Shown one piece after another: positions 14,001-27,700 of a DNA stretch of 64,000 bases. Position 1 is the first letter of the stretch. Each line of letters begins with the position of its first letter. The position numbers and the translations under genes were made by a program. Below the pieces are notes generated by a model. The model searched no databases and was not told where the DNA came from. It was given only the letters and a program-made list of their open reading frames with translations. The DNA comes from Protonemura montana (lineage: Eukaryota > Arthropoda > Insecta > Plecoptera > Nemouridae), in assembly GCA_947568835.1 (NCBI GenBank), contig CANOQG010000006.1:992001-1056000 (forward strand), written 5' to 3'.

Positions 14001-15146
14001 GTCGCATGTCCTGCCCCAAATCCTGCCCTATGTGATGCCCCATCTCCTGCCCCATATCCTTTCCAATATTATGCTCCATGTCCTGTAACATGTCCTGCCC
14101 TATGTCATGCGCCAAGTCCTGCACCATATCCTGCCACATGTCCTGCCCTATGTATTGCCCCATTTCCTGCACCATGTCCTGCCCCATGTCCTGGCCCATA
14201 TCCTGCTCCATGTCCTGCCTCATATCCTATCTAATGCTCTGCCCTTTATCCTGTCGCATGCATGCCTCATGTCTTGTCCAAAGTCTTGCCCCATATCCTG
14301 CCCCATGTTTTGCCCCATGTCCTGCCCTAAGTCCTGTCCCATGTCCTGCCCTAATTCCTGCCCCATGTCCTGCCTTATTTGCTGCCCCATGTCCTGCCCC
14401 ATGTCCTGCCCCATGTCTTGCCCAAAGTACTGCTCCATGTCCTGCCCCATATCCTGCCCCATGTCCTGCCCCATGTCCTGCCCCAAGTCCTGTCCTATGT
14501 CCTGCCCTAAATCCAGCCCCATGTCCTGCCCCAAGTCCTGTCCCTAAATCCTGCCCCATGTCCTGCCCCATGTCCTGCCAAATGTCAAAACGCATGTCCT
14601 GCCCCATGTCCAGTAACATGTCCCGAACGATGTCCTGCCCTATGTTCTGCCCCATGTTCTGTACCATTTCATGCCCCATGTCTTGTCGCATGTCCTGTCC
14701 TATGTCCTGTAACATGTCCCGCCCGATGTCCTGCCCCATGTTCTGTCCCACGACATCCACCATATACTGCCCCAAATCCCGTCGCATGTCCTGCCCCATA
14801 TCCTTTCCAATATTACACCCATGTCCTGCCCCATGTCCTGCCCCATGTCTTGCCAAAAGTCCTGTCCCAAGTCTTGCCCCATATCTTGCCCCATGTCCTG
14901 GCCCATGTCTTTTCATGACCTAACCTTATTCCTGCCCCATGTCCTGCCCTATGTGCTGCCCCATGTCCTTCGCTATTGTCCTGCCCCATGTTCTGTACTA
15001 TTTCATGACTATGTACTGTCGCAAGGCCTGCCCTATGTCCTGTAACATGTCCCGCCCGATGTCCTGCCCCATGTCCTGCCTCATATTCAGTCCCATGTCC
15101 TGCCTCATGTCCTGCCCCTTTCCTGCCCCATGTCCTGTCCCATGAC
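8015..15146 (+). repeat. Higher-order unit A, copy 2 (A2), truncated
   Basis: Base-for-base copy of 1-7192, with only scattered substitutions. Examples: the cytosine at 1328 is A near 9354, TGCCC near 2101 is TGCCA near 10127, and TTTACTG near 3531 is ATACTG near 11557. The offset to A1 is 8,026 bp up to about 13.09 kb and 7,954 bp afterwards, because 72 bp (six units) are absent. Identity ends at 15146 (A1 7192). The next block, 15147 to about 15.81 kb, instead resembles the right end of B1 (about 38.68-39.36 kb), so the copy was cut and joined to B-type sequence. Confidence 0.9.
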
Positions 15147-15872
15147 CTGCACCATATCCTGCTCCAAATCCCGTCGCATGTCCTGCTCTAAATCTTGCCC
15201 TATGTCCTGCCCCATGTCCTGTCCTATATCCTTTCCAATATTATGCCCCATGTCCTGCCCCATGTCCTGCCCTATGTAATGCCCCATGTCCTGCACCATG
15301 TCCTGCCCCATGTCCTGGCCCATATTCTGCTCCATGTCCTGCCTCATAGTCTGTCCAATGTCCTGCCCTATATCCTGTCGCATGCATGCCTCATGTCTTG
15401 CCCAAACTCCTGTCCCATGTCCTGCCCTAATTCCTGCCCCATGTCCTGCCCAATGTCCTGCCCCTTGTCCTGCCAAATGTCAAAACGCATGTCCTGCCCC
15501 ATGTACTGCTTCATGTCCTGCATCATGTCTTGCCCAAAGTCCTGCCACATGTCCTGCCCCAGGTCCTGCCCCATGTCCTTCCCTAATGTTCTGCCCCAAG
15601 TTCTATACCATTTCATGCCCCATGTCCTGTCGAATGTCCTGCCCTATGTCCTGTAACATGTCCTGGCCGATGTCCTGCCCCATGTCCTGCCTCATGTCCA
15701 GTCCCATGTCCTGCGTCATGTCCTGCCCTTTGTCCTGCCCCATGTCCTGCCTCATATCCAGTCCCATGTTCTGCCCCATGTCCTGCCCCATGTCCTGCCC
15801 TATGTAATGCCCCATGTCCTGCACCATGTTCTGCCCCATGTCCTGGCCCATATTCTGCTCCATGTCCTGCCT
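12986..15872 (+). repeat. 2,887-bp tandem duplication, copy 1
   Basis: From 12986 onward the sequence recurs 2,887 bp downstream. The first mismatch on the left is A at 12985 against T at 15872. The copy spans the A2/B-type joint at 15146, so this duplication arose after that joint formed (inference). One private substitution is visible: CCCCATATCC near 14292, where the other copy and A1 have CCCCATGTCC. The period is 240 units plus 7 bp, which is not a multiple of 12 because the block holds several phase slips. Confidence 0.92.
13085..13100. other. 72-bp deletion point in A2 relative to A1
   Basis: A1 carries an extra block at about 5066-5137 that includes one AAAACGC marker. In A2 the flanks are joined directly near 13093. 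The missing length is exactly six 12-bp units, as expected from replication slippage or unequal exchange in register. The downstream offset between A1 and A2 changes from 8,026 to 7,954 bp at this point. Confidence 0.85.
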
Positions 15873-18759
15873 CATAGTCTGTCCAATGTCCTGCCCTATA
15901 TCCTGTCGCATGCATGCCTCATGTCTTGCCCAAAGTCCTGTCCCATGTCCTGCCCTAATTCCTGCCCCATGTCCTGCCCCATGTACTGCCCCATGTCCTG
16001 CATCATGTCTTGCCCAAAGTCCTGCCTTATGTCCTGCCCCAAGTCCTGCGACATGTCCTTCCCTAATGTTCTGACCCAAGTTCTATACCATTTCATGCCC
16101 CATGTCCTGTCGCATGTCCTGCCCTATGTCCTGTAACAGGTCCCGCCCGACGTCCTGCCCCATGTCCTGCCTCATGTCCAGTCCCATGTCCTGCCTCATG
16201 TCCTTCCCCATGTCCTGCCCCATGTCCTGTCCCATGTCCTGCACCAGCTCCTGCCACTAATCCCGTCGCATGTCCGGCCCCAAATCCTGCCCTATGTTCT
16301 GCCCCATTTCCTGCCCCATATCCTTTCCAATTTTATGCTCCATGTCCTGTAACATGTCCTGCCCTATGTCATGCGGCAAGTCCTGCCCCATATCCTGCCC
16401 CATGTCCTGCCCTATGTAAGGCCCAATGTCCTGCACAATGTCCTGCCCCACGTCCTGGCCCATATCCTGCTTCATGTCCTGCTTCATATCCTGTCCAATG
16501 TCCTGCCCTATATCCAGTTGCATGCATGCCTCATATCTTGCCCAAAGTCTTTACCCATGTCCTGCCCCATGTCCTGCTCCGTGTCCTGCCCCAAGTCCTG
16601 TCCCATGTCCTGCCTTAATTCCTGCCCCATGTCCTGCCGTATTTCCTGCCCCGTGTCCTGCCCCATGTCCTGCTTCATGTCTTGCCCAAAGTCCTGCCCC
16701 ATGTCCTGCCCCATGTCCTGCCCCATGTACCGCCCGATGTCCTGCCCCATGTCCTACCCCATGTCCCGCCCGATGTCTTGCCCCATGTCCTGCCTCATGT
16801 CCAGTCCCATGTCCTGCCTCATGTCCTGCCCCATGTCCTACCCCGTGTCCTCTTCCATGACCTGCACCATTTCCTGCCCCAAATCCCGTCGCATGTCCTG
16901 CCCCAAATCCTGCCCTATGTGATGCCCCATCTCCTGCCCCATATCCTTTCCAATATTATGCTCCATGTCCTGTAACATGTCCTGCCCTATGTCATGCGCC
17001 AAGTCCTGCACCATATCCTGCCACATGTCCTGCCCTATGTATTGCCCCATTTCCTGCACCATGTCCTGCCCCATGTCCTGGCCCATATCCTGCTCCATGT
17101 CCTGCCTCATATCCTATCTAATGCTCTGCCCTTTATCCTGTCGCATGCATGCCTCATGTCTTGTCCAAAGTCTTGCCCCATGTCCTGCCCCATGTTTTGC
17201 CCCATGTCCTGCCCTAAGTCCTGTCCCATGTCCTGCCCTAATTCCTGCCCCATGTCCTGCCTTATTTGCTGCCCCATGTCCTGCCCCATGTCCTGCCCCA
17301 TGTCTTGCCCAAAGTACTGCTCCATGTCCTGCCCCATATCCTGCCCCATGTCCTGCCCCATGTCCTGCCCCAAGTCCTGTCCTATGTCCTGCCCTAAATC
17401 CAGCCCCATGTCCTGCCCCAAGTCCTGTCCCTAAATCCTGCCCCATGTCCTGCCCCATGTCCTGCCAAATGTCAAAACGCATGTCCTGCCCCATGTCCAG
17501 TAACATGTCCCGAACGATGTCCTGCCCTATGTTCTGCCCCATGTTCTGTACCATTTCATGCCCCATGTCTTGTCGCATGTCCTGTCCTATGTCCTGTAAC
17601 ATGTCCCGCCCGATGTCCTGCCCCATGTTCTGTCCCACGACATCCACCATATACTGCCCCAAATCCCGTCGCATGTCCTGCCCCATATCCTTTCCAATAT
17701 TACACCCATGTCCTGCCCCATGTCCTGCCCCATGTCTTGCCAAAAGTCCTGTCCCAAGTCTTGCCCCATATCTTGCCCCATGTCCTGGCCCATGTCTTTT
17801 CATGACCTAACCTTATTCCTGCCCCATGTCCTGCCCTATGTGCTGCCCCATGTCCTTCGCTATTGTCCTGCCCCATGTTCTGTACTATTTCATGACTATG
17901 TACTGTCGCAAGGCCTGCCCTATGTCCTGTAACATGTCCCGCCCGATGTCCTGCCCCATGTCCTGCCTCATATTCAGTCCCATGTCCTGCCTCATGTCCT
18001 GCCCCTTTCCTGCCCCATGTCCTGTCCCATGACCTGCACCATATCCTGCTCCAAATCCCGTCGCATGTCCTGCTCTAAATCTTGCCCTATGTCCTGCCCC
18101 ATGTCCTGTCCTATATCCTTTCCAATATTATGCCCCATGTCCTGCCCCATGTCCTGCCCTATGTAATGCCCCATGTCCTGCACCATGTCCTGCCCCATGT
18201 CCTGGCCCATATTCTGCTCCATGTCCTGCCTCATAGTCTGTCCAATGTCCTGCCCTATATCCTGTCGCATGCATGCCTCATGTCTTGCCCAAACTCCTGT
18301 CCCATGTCCTGCCCTAATTCCTGCCCCATGTCCTGCCCAATGTCCTGCCCCTTGTCCTGCCAAATGTCAAAACGCATGTCCTGCCCCATGTACTGCTTCA
18401 TGTCCTGCATCATGTCTTGCCCAAAGTCCTGCCACATGTCCTGCCCCAGGTCCTGCCCCATGTCCTTCCCTAATGTTCTGCCCCAAGTTCTATACCATTT
18501 CATGCCCCATGTCCTGTCGAATGTCCTGCCCTATGTCCTGTAACATGTCCTGGCCGATGTCCTGCCCCATGTCCTGCCTCATGTCCAGTCCCATGTCCTG
18601 CGTCATGTCCTGCCCTTTGTCCTGCCCCATGTCCTGCCTCATATCCAGTCCCATGTTCTGCCCCATGTCCTGCCCCATGTCCTGCCCTATGTAATGCCCC
18701 ATGTCCTGCACCATGTTCTGCCCCATGTCCTGGCCCATATTCTGCTCCATGTCCTGCCT
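15873..18759 (+). repeat. 2,887-bp tandem duplication, copy 2
   Basis: Second copy of 12986-15872. Identity to copy 1 continues past one period as far as 18839 (copy-1 position 15952), leaving about 80 bp of shared flank in which the exchange could have occurred. It includes its own copy of the A2/B-type joint at about 18033. Unit B1 begins inside the shared flank, at 18710. Confidence 0.92.
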
Positions 18760-21700
18760 CATAGTCTGTCCAATGTCCTGCCCTATATCCTGTCGCATGC
18801 ATGCCTCATGTCTTGCCCAAAGTCCTGTCCCATGTCCTGACCTAATTCCTGCCCCATGTCCTGCCCCATGTCCTGCCCCATATCCTGCCCCATGTCCTGC
18901 CCCTTGTCCTGCCAAATGTCAAAACGCTTGTCCTGCCCCATGTACTGCCCCATGTCCTGCATCATGTCTTGTCCAAAGTCCTGACCCATGTTCTGCCCCT
19001 GTCCTGTTGCACGTCATGCCTAATGTCCTGCCCCATGTCCTGCCCCATGGACAGCCCCATGTCCTGACCCTTATTTCCTGCTCCATGTCCTGCCCTATGT
19101 CCTGCCCCATGTCTTGCCAAAAGTCCTGTCCCATGTCCTGCCCCATATCCTGCCCCATGTCCTGCCCCAAGTCATTTCATGGCCTAACCTTAATCCTGCC
19201 CCATGTTCTGCTTTATGTGCTGCCCCATGTCCTTCCCTAATGTCCTGCCACATGTTCTGTACCATTCCATGCCTATGTCCTGTCGCTTGTCCTGCCCTAT
19301 GTCCTGTTACATGTCCCGCCCGATGTCCTGCCCCATGTCCTGCCTCATGTCCGGTCCCATATCCTGCCTCATGTCCTGCCTCATGTCCTGCCCCATATCC
19401 TGTCCCATGACCTGCACCATATCCTGCTCCAAATCCCGTCGCATGTCCTGCCCCAAATCTTGCCCTATGTCCTGCCCCATGTCCTGTCCTATTTCCTTTC
19501 CAACATAATGCCCCATGTCGTGCCCCATGTCCTGCCCTATGTAATGCCCCATGTCCTGCACCATGTCCTGCCCCATGTCCTGGCCCATATTCTGCTCCAT
19601 GTCCTGCCTCATAGTCTGTCCAATGTCCTGCCCCATGTCCTGCCCTATGTCCTGCCCCAAGTCCTGTCCCATGATTTGCCCCATGTCCTTCCCCAAGTCC
19701 TGCTCCAAGTCCTGTCCCATGTCCTGCCCTAATTCCTGCCCCATGTCCTGCCCCAAGTCATTTCATGGCCTAACCTTATTCCTGCCCCATGTTCTGCCCC
19801 ATGTGCTGCCCCATGTCCTGCCCCATGTCCTGCCTCATGTCCAGTCCCATGTCCTGCCCCATGTCCTGCCCCAAGTCCTGCCCCATGTCCTTCCCTAATT
19901 TTCTGCCCCAAGTCCTTTACCATATCATGCCCCATGTCCTGTCGCATGTCCTGCCCTATGTCCTGTAACATGTCCCGCCCGATGTCCTGCGTCATGTCCT
20001 GCCCCATGTCCTGCCCCATGTCCTGCCTCATATCCAGTCCCATGTCCTGCCTCATGTCCTGCAACTTTTCTGCCCCATGTCCTGTCTCATGCCCTGCACC
20101 ATATCCTGCCCCAAATCCCGTCGCATGTCCTGCCCCAAATCTTGCCCTATGTCCTGCCCCATGTCCTGTCCTATATCCCTTCCAATATTATGCCCCATGT
20201 CCTGCCGCATGTCCTTCCCAATGTAGTGCCCCATGTCCTGCATCATGTCATGCCCCATGTCCTGGCCCATATTCTGCTTCATGTCCTGCCTCATAGTCTG
20301 TCCAATGTCCTGCCCTATATCCTGTCGCATGCATGCCTCATGTCTTGCCCAAAGTCCTGTCCCATTTCCTGCCCTAATTTCTGCCCCATGTCCTGCCCCA
20401 TGTCCTAACCCATATCCTGCCCCATGTCCTGCCCCTTATTTTCTGCCCCATGTCCTGCCCTATGTCCTGCCCCATGTCTTGCCAAAGGTCCTGGCCCATG
20501 TCCTGCCCCATATCCTGCCCCATGTCCTGTCCCAAGTCTTTTCATGGCCTAACCTTATTCCTGCCCTATGTTCTGCCCCATGTGCTGCCCCATGTCCTTC
20601 CCTAATGTCCTGCCCCATGTTCTGTACCATTTCATGCCTATGTCCTGTCGCTTGTCCTGCCTAATGTCCTGTAACATGTCCCGCCCGATGTCCTACCCCA
20701 TGTCCTGCCTCATGTCCAGTCCCATGTCCTGCCTCATGTCCTGCCTCATGTCCTGCCCCATATCCTGTCCCATGACCTGCACCATATCCTGCTCCAAATG
20801 CCGTCGCATGTCCTGCCCCAAATCTTGCCCTATGTCCTGCCCCATGTCCAGCCCTATGTAATGCCCCATGTCCTGCACCATGTCCTGCCCCATGTCCTGG
20901 CCCATATTCTGCTCCATGTCCTGCCTCATAGTCTGTCCAATGTCCTGCCCTATATCCTGTCGCATGCATGTCTCATGTCTTGCCCAAAGTCTTGCCCCAT
21001 GTCCTGCCCATGTCCGGCACCATCTCCTGCCCCATGTCCTTCCCTAATGTTCTGCCCCAAGTTCTATACCATTTCATGCCCCATGTCCTGTCGCATGTCC
21101 TGCCCTATGTCCTCTAACATGTCCCGGCCGATGTAATGCCCCATGTCCTGCCTCATATCCAGTCCCATGTCCTGCCTCATGTCCTGCAACTTTCCTGCCC
21201 CATGTCCTGTCCCATGACCTGCACCATATCCTGCTCCAAATCCCGTCGCATGTCCTGCCCCAAATCTTGCCCTATGTCCTGCCCCATGTCCTGTCCTATA
21301 TCCTTTCCAATATAATGCCACATGTCCTGCCCCATGTCCTGCCCTATGTAATGCCTCATTTCCTGCACCATGTCCTGCCCCATGTCCTGGCCCATATTCT
21401 GCTCCATGTCCTGCCTCATAGTCTGTCCAATGTCCTGCCCTATATCCTGTCGCATGCATGCCTCATGTCTTGCCCAAAGTCCTGTCCCACGTCCTGACCT
21501 AATTCCTGCCCCATATCCTGCCCCATGTCCTGCCCCTTGTCCTGCCAAATGTCAAAACGCTTGTCCTGCCCCATGTACTGCCCCATGTCCTGCATCATGT
21601 CTTGCCCAAAGTCCTGCCCCATGTTCTGCCCCATGTCCTGTCCCATGTCCTGCCCCATGTCTTGCCCAAAGTCCTGCTCCATGTCCTGCCCCATGTCCTG

Positions 21701-24700
21701 CCCCATGTCCTGCCCCATGTCCTGCCCCAAGTCCTGTCCCATGTCCTGCCCTTATTCCTGCCCCATGACTGCCCCATGTCCTGACCCTTATCCTGCCTCA
21801 TGTCCTGCCCCATGTCCTGCCCCAAGTCCTGTCCCATGTCCTGCCCTAATTCCTGCCTATGTCCTGCCCCATGTCCTGACCCTTATTCTGTCGCATGTTC
21901 TGCCCCATGTCCTGGCCCATGTCCTGCCCCATGTTTGCCTAAAGTCCTGCCCCAAGTTCTGCCTCATGTCCAGCCCCATGTCCTGTCCCATGTCCTGGCC
22001 TATGTCCTGCCCCACGGCCTGCCTCATGTTGTTCCATGTCCTGCCCCATATCCTGCCCATGTTCTGTCTCATGTAATGGTCCAAGTCCTACCCCTTGTCC
22101 TGTCGCATTTTCATGCCTCATGTTCTGCCCCATGTCCTGCCTCATGTCCTGCCTCATGTCCTGCCCCATGTCCTGCCCCATGTCCTGCCTCATGTCTTGC
22201 CAAAAGTCCTGCCCCATGTCCAGCCCTATGTCCTGCCCCATGTCCTGTCCCATGTCCTGCCCTAATTCCTGCCCCATGTCCTGCCCCATGTCCTGCCTCA
22301 TATCCTGCCCCATGTCCTGCAAATGTCCTGCCAAATGTCAAAACGCATGTTCTGCCCCATGTCCAGTAAAATGTCCCTCCCGATGTCCTGCCGTATGTCC
22401 TGCCCCATGTCCTGCCCCATGTCTTGCCCAAAGTCCTGCCCCATGTTCTTCCCCATGGCCTGCCCCATGTCCCGCCCGATGTCCTGCCCCATGTCCTCCC
22501 TTATGTCCAGTCCCATGTCCTGCCTCATGTCCTGCCCCATGTCCTGCCCCATGTCCTGTCCCATGACCTGCACCATATCCTGCCCCAAATCCCGTCGCGT
22601 GTCTGCCCCAAATCCTGCCCTATGTCCTGCCCCATGTCCTGCCCCATATCCTTTCCAATATTACGCCCCATGTCCTGTAACATGTCCTGCCCTATGTCAT
22701 GCGCCAAGTCCTGCCCCATATCCTGCCCCATGTCCTACCCTATGTAATGCCCCAAGTCCTGCCTCATATCCTGTCCAATGTCCTGCCCAATATCCTGTCG
22801 CATGCATGCCTCATGTCTTGCCCAAAGTCTTGCCCCATGTCCTGCCCCATGTCTTGCCCCATGTCCTGCCCCAAGTCCTGTAGCATGTCCTGACCTTATT
22901 CCTGCCCCATGTCCTGCCTTATTTCCTGCCCCATGTCCTGCCCCATGTCCTGCCCCATGTCTTGCCCAAAGTCCTGCCCCATGTCCTGCCACATGGCCTG
23001 CCCCAAGTCCCGCCCGATGTCCTGCCCCATGTCCTGTAACATGTCCTGCCCTATGTCATGCGCCAAGTCCTGCCCCATATCCTGCTACATGTCCTGCCCT
23101 ATGTAATGCCCAATGTCCTGCACCATGTCCTGCCCCATGTCCTGGCCCATATCCTGCTCCATGTCCTGCCTCATATCCTATTCAATGTCCTGCCCTTTAT
23201 CCTGTCGCATGCATGACTCATGTTTTGTCCAAAGTCTTGCCCTATGTCCTGCCCCATGTTCTGCCCCATGTACAGCCCCATGTCCTGTCTCATGTCCTGT
23301 CCCATGTCCTTTCCCATTTTCTGCCTCATGTCCTGCTTGATGTCCTACCTCATGTCCTGCCCCTAGCTTTCCCAAAGTCCTGCCCCATGTCCTGCCTCAT
23401 TTCCTGCCCCATGTCCTGCCATATGTCCTGACCCATGTCTTTCCCCATTTCCTGCCTCATGTCCTGCCCCATGTCCTGCCCCATGTCCTGCCTTATGTCT
23501 TGCCAAAAGTCCTGCCCCATTTCTTACCCTAATTCCTGCCCCATGTCCTGCCCCATGTCCTGCCCCATATCCTGCCCCATGTCCTGCCCCATATCCTGCC
23601 AAATGTCAAAACGCATGTCCTGCCCCATGTCCAGTAACATGTCCCGCCCGATGCCCTGCCCTATGTCCTGCCCCATGTTCTGTACAATTTCATGCCCCAT
23701 GTCTTTGCGCATGTCCTGTCCTATGTCATGTTACATGTCCCGCCCGATGTCCTGCCCCATGTCCTGTCCCATGACATTCACCATATCCTGCCCCAAATCC
23801 CGTCGCATGTCCTGCCCAATATCCTTTCCAAAATTCGCCCCATGTCCTGTAACATGTCCTGCCCTATGTCATGCGCCAAGTCCTGCCCCATATCCTGCCA
23901 CATGTTCTACCCTATGTAATGCCCCAAGTCCTGCACCATGCCCGCATGTCCTGCGTCTTGTCCAGTAACATGTCCCGCCCGATGTGCTGCCCTACGTCCT
24001 GCCCCATATCCTGCCCCATGTCCTGACCCTTATCCTTCCCCATGTCCTGCCCCATGTCCTACCCCATGGACAGCCCCATGTCCTGACCCTTATTTCCTGC
24101 CCCATGTCCTGCCCCATGTCCTGCCCCATGTCTTGCCAAAAGTCCTGTCCCAAGTCCTGCCCCATATCCTGCCCCATGTCCTGCCCCAAGTCTTTTCATG
24201 ACCTAACCTTATTCCTGCCCCATGTCCTGCCCCATGTGCTGATCCATGTCCTTCCCTAATGTCCTGCCCCATGTTCTGTACTATTTCATGCCTTTGTCCT
24301 GTCGCATGTCCTGCCCTATAACCTGTTACATGTCCCGCCCAATGTCCTGCCCCATGTCCTGCCTCATATCCAGTCCCATGTCCTGCCTCATGTCCTGCCC
24401 CTTTCCTGCCCCATGTCCTGTCCCATGACCTGCACCATATCCTGCTCGAAATCCCGTCGCATGTCCTGCCCCAAATCTTGCCTCATGTCCTGCCTCATGT
24501 CCTGTCCTATATCTTTTCCAATATTATGCCCCATGTCCTGCCCCATGTCATGCCCTATGTAATGCCCCATGTCCATCACCATGTCCTGCCCCATGTCCTG
24601 GCGCATATTCTGCTCCATGTCCTGCCTCATAGTCTGTCCAATGTTCTGCCCTATATCCTGTCGCATGCATGCCTCATGTCTTGCCCAAAGTCATGTCCCA

Positions 24701-27700
24701 TGTCCTGCCCTAATTCCTGCCCCATGTCCTGCCCCATGTCCTGCCCCATATCCTGCCCCATGTCCTGCCCCATGTCCTGCCAAATGTCAAAACGCATGTC
24801 CTGCCCCATGTACTGCCCCATGTCCTGCATCATGTCTTGCCCAAAGTCCTGCCCCATGGCCTGCCCCAAGTCCTGCCCCATGTCCTTCCCTAATGTTCTG
24901 CCCCAAGTTCCATACCATTTCATGCCCCATGTCCTGTCGCATGTCCTGCCCTATGTCCTGTAACATGTCCCGCCCGATGTCCTGCCCCATGTCCTGCCTC
25001 ATGTCCTGCCCCATGTCCTGCCCCATGTCCTGTCCCATGACCTGCACCATATCCTGCCACCAATCCCGTCGCATGTCCTGCACCAAATCCTGCCCTATGT
25101 TCTGCCCCATTTCCTGCCCCATATCCTTTCCTATTTTATGCTCCATGTCCTGTAACATGTCCTGACCTATGTCATGCGGCAAGGCCTGCCCCATATCCTG
25201 CCCCATGTCCTGCACAATGTCCAACCCCACGTCCTGGCCCATATCCTGCTTCACGTCCTGCTAGATATCCTGTCCAATGTCCTGCCCTATATCCAGTTGC
25301 ATGCATGCCTTATGTCTTGTCCAAAGTCTTGACCCATGTCCTGCCCCATGTCCTGCTCCGTGTCCTGCCCCAAGTCCTGTCCCATGTCCTGCCTTAACTC
25401 CTGCCCCATGTCCTGCCGTTTTTTCTGCCCCGTGTTTTGCCCCATGTCCTGCCCCATGTCTTGCCCTATGTTCTGCCCCATTTCCTGCCCCATATCCTTT
25501 CCTATTTTATGCTCCATGTCCTGTAACATGTCCTGACCTATGTCATGCGGCAAGGCCTGACCCATATCCTGCCCCATGTCCTGCCCTATGTAATGCCCAA
25601 TGTCCTGCACAATGTCCTGCCCCCGTCCTGGCCCATATCCTGCTTCATGTCCTGCTACATATCCTGTCCAATGTCCTGCCCTATATCCTGTCGCATGCAT
25701 GCCTCATGTCTTGCCCAAAGTCCTGCCCCATGTGCTGCCCCATGTCCTGCCCCATGTCCTTCCCTAATGTCCTGCCCCAAGTTCTATACCATTTCACGCC
25801 CCATGTCCTGTCGCATGTCCTGCCCTATGTCCTGTAACATGCCCCGCCCGATGTCCTGCCCCATGTCCTGCCCCATGTCTTGCCAAAAGTCCTGTCCCAT
25901 GTCCTGCCGCATATCCTGCCCCATGTCCTGCCCCAAGTCTTTTCATGACCTAACCTTATTCCTGCCCCATGTCCTGCCCCATGTGCTGATCCATGTCCTT
26001 CCTTTATGTCCTGCCCCATGTTTAGTACTTTTTCATGCCTATGTCCTGTCGCATGTTCTGCCCTATGTCCTGTAACATGTCCTGCCCTATGTCATGCGCC
26101 AAGTCCTGCCCCATATCCTGCCACATGTTCTACCCTATTTAAAGCCCCAAGTCCTGCACCATGCCCGCATGTCCTGCCCCTTGTCCAGTAACATGTCCCG
26201 CCCGATGTGCTGCCCTACGTCCTGCCCCATATCCTGCCCCATGTCCTGACCCTTATCCTTCCCCATGTCCTGCCTCATGTCTTGCCCCATGTCCTGACCC
26301 ATGGCCTGCCCCATGTCCTGCTCCGTGTCCTGCCCCAAGTCCTGTCCCATGTCCTGCCTTAACTCCTGCCCCATGTCCTGCCGTTTTTTCTCTCCCGTGT
26401 CCTGCCCCATGTCCTGCCCCATGTCTTGCCCTATGTTCTGCCCCATTTCCTGCCCCATATCCTTTCCTATTTTATGCTCCATGTCCCGTAACATGTCCTG
26501 ACCTATGTCATTCAGCAAGGCCTGCCCCATATCCTGCCCCATGTCCTGCCCTATGTTATGCCCAATGTCCTGCACAATGTCCTGCCCCACGTCCTGGCCT
26601 ATATCCTGCTTCATGTCCAGCTACATATCCTGTCCAATGTCCTGCCCTATATCCTGTCGCATGCATGCCTCATGTCTTGCCCCATGTCCTGCCACATGTG
26701 CTGATCCATGTCCTTCCTTTATGTCCTGCCCCATGTTCTGTACTATTTCATGCCTATGTCCTGTCGCATGTTCTGCCCTATGTCCTGTTACATGTCCCGC
26801 CCGATGTCCTGCCACATGTCCCGCCTTATGTCCAGTCCCATGTCCCGCCTCATGTCCTGCTCCATGTCCTGCCCCATGTCCTGTCCCATGACCTGCACCA
26901 TATCCTGCTCCAAATCCCGTCGCTTGTTCTGCCCCAAATCTTGCCCTATGTCCTGCCCCATGTCCTGTCCTATATCCTTTCCAATATAATGCCCCATGTC
27001 CTGCCCCATGTCCTGCCCTATGTAATGCCCCATGTCCTGCACCATGTCCTGAACCAAGTCCTGTCCCATGTCATGCCCCATGTCCTGCCCCAAGTCCTGC
27101 CCCAAGTCCTTTCCCATGTCCTGCCCTTATTCCTGCCCTATGTCCTGCCACATGTCCTGACCCTTATCCTGCCCCATGTCCTGCCCATGTCCTGCCCCAT
27201 GTCCTGACCCATGTTCTGTTTCATGTCATGCTTAATGTCCTGTCGCATGTCCTGCCCCATGTCCTGCCCAATGTCCTGCCACATGTCCTGTCTCATGTCC
27301 TGCCCTATGTCCTGCCCCATGTGATGTACCATTTCATGCCCCATGTCTAGTCCCATGTCCTGCCTCATGTCCTGCCACATGTCCTGCCCCAGGTCTTGTC
27401 CCATGACCTTCACCATATCCTGCCCCAAATCCCAACGCATGTCCTGCCCCTAATCCCGCACGATGTCCTGCCCCATGTCCTGCCCCATATCCTTTCCAAA
27501 ATTAATCCCCATGTCCTGTTACATGTCCTGCCTTATTTCCTGCCCCATTTCCTGCCCCATGTCCTGCCCCATGTCTTGCCCAAAGTCCTGCCTTATGTCC
27601 TGCCCCATGTCCTGCCCCATGTCCTTCGCTAATGTCCTGTCCCAAGTTCTATACCATTTCATGCCCCATGTCCTGTCGCATGTCCTGCCCTATGTCCTGT

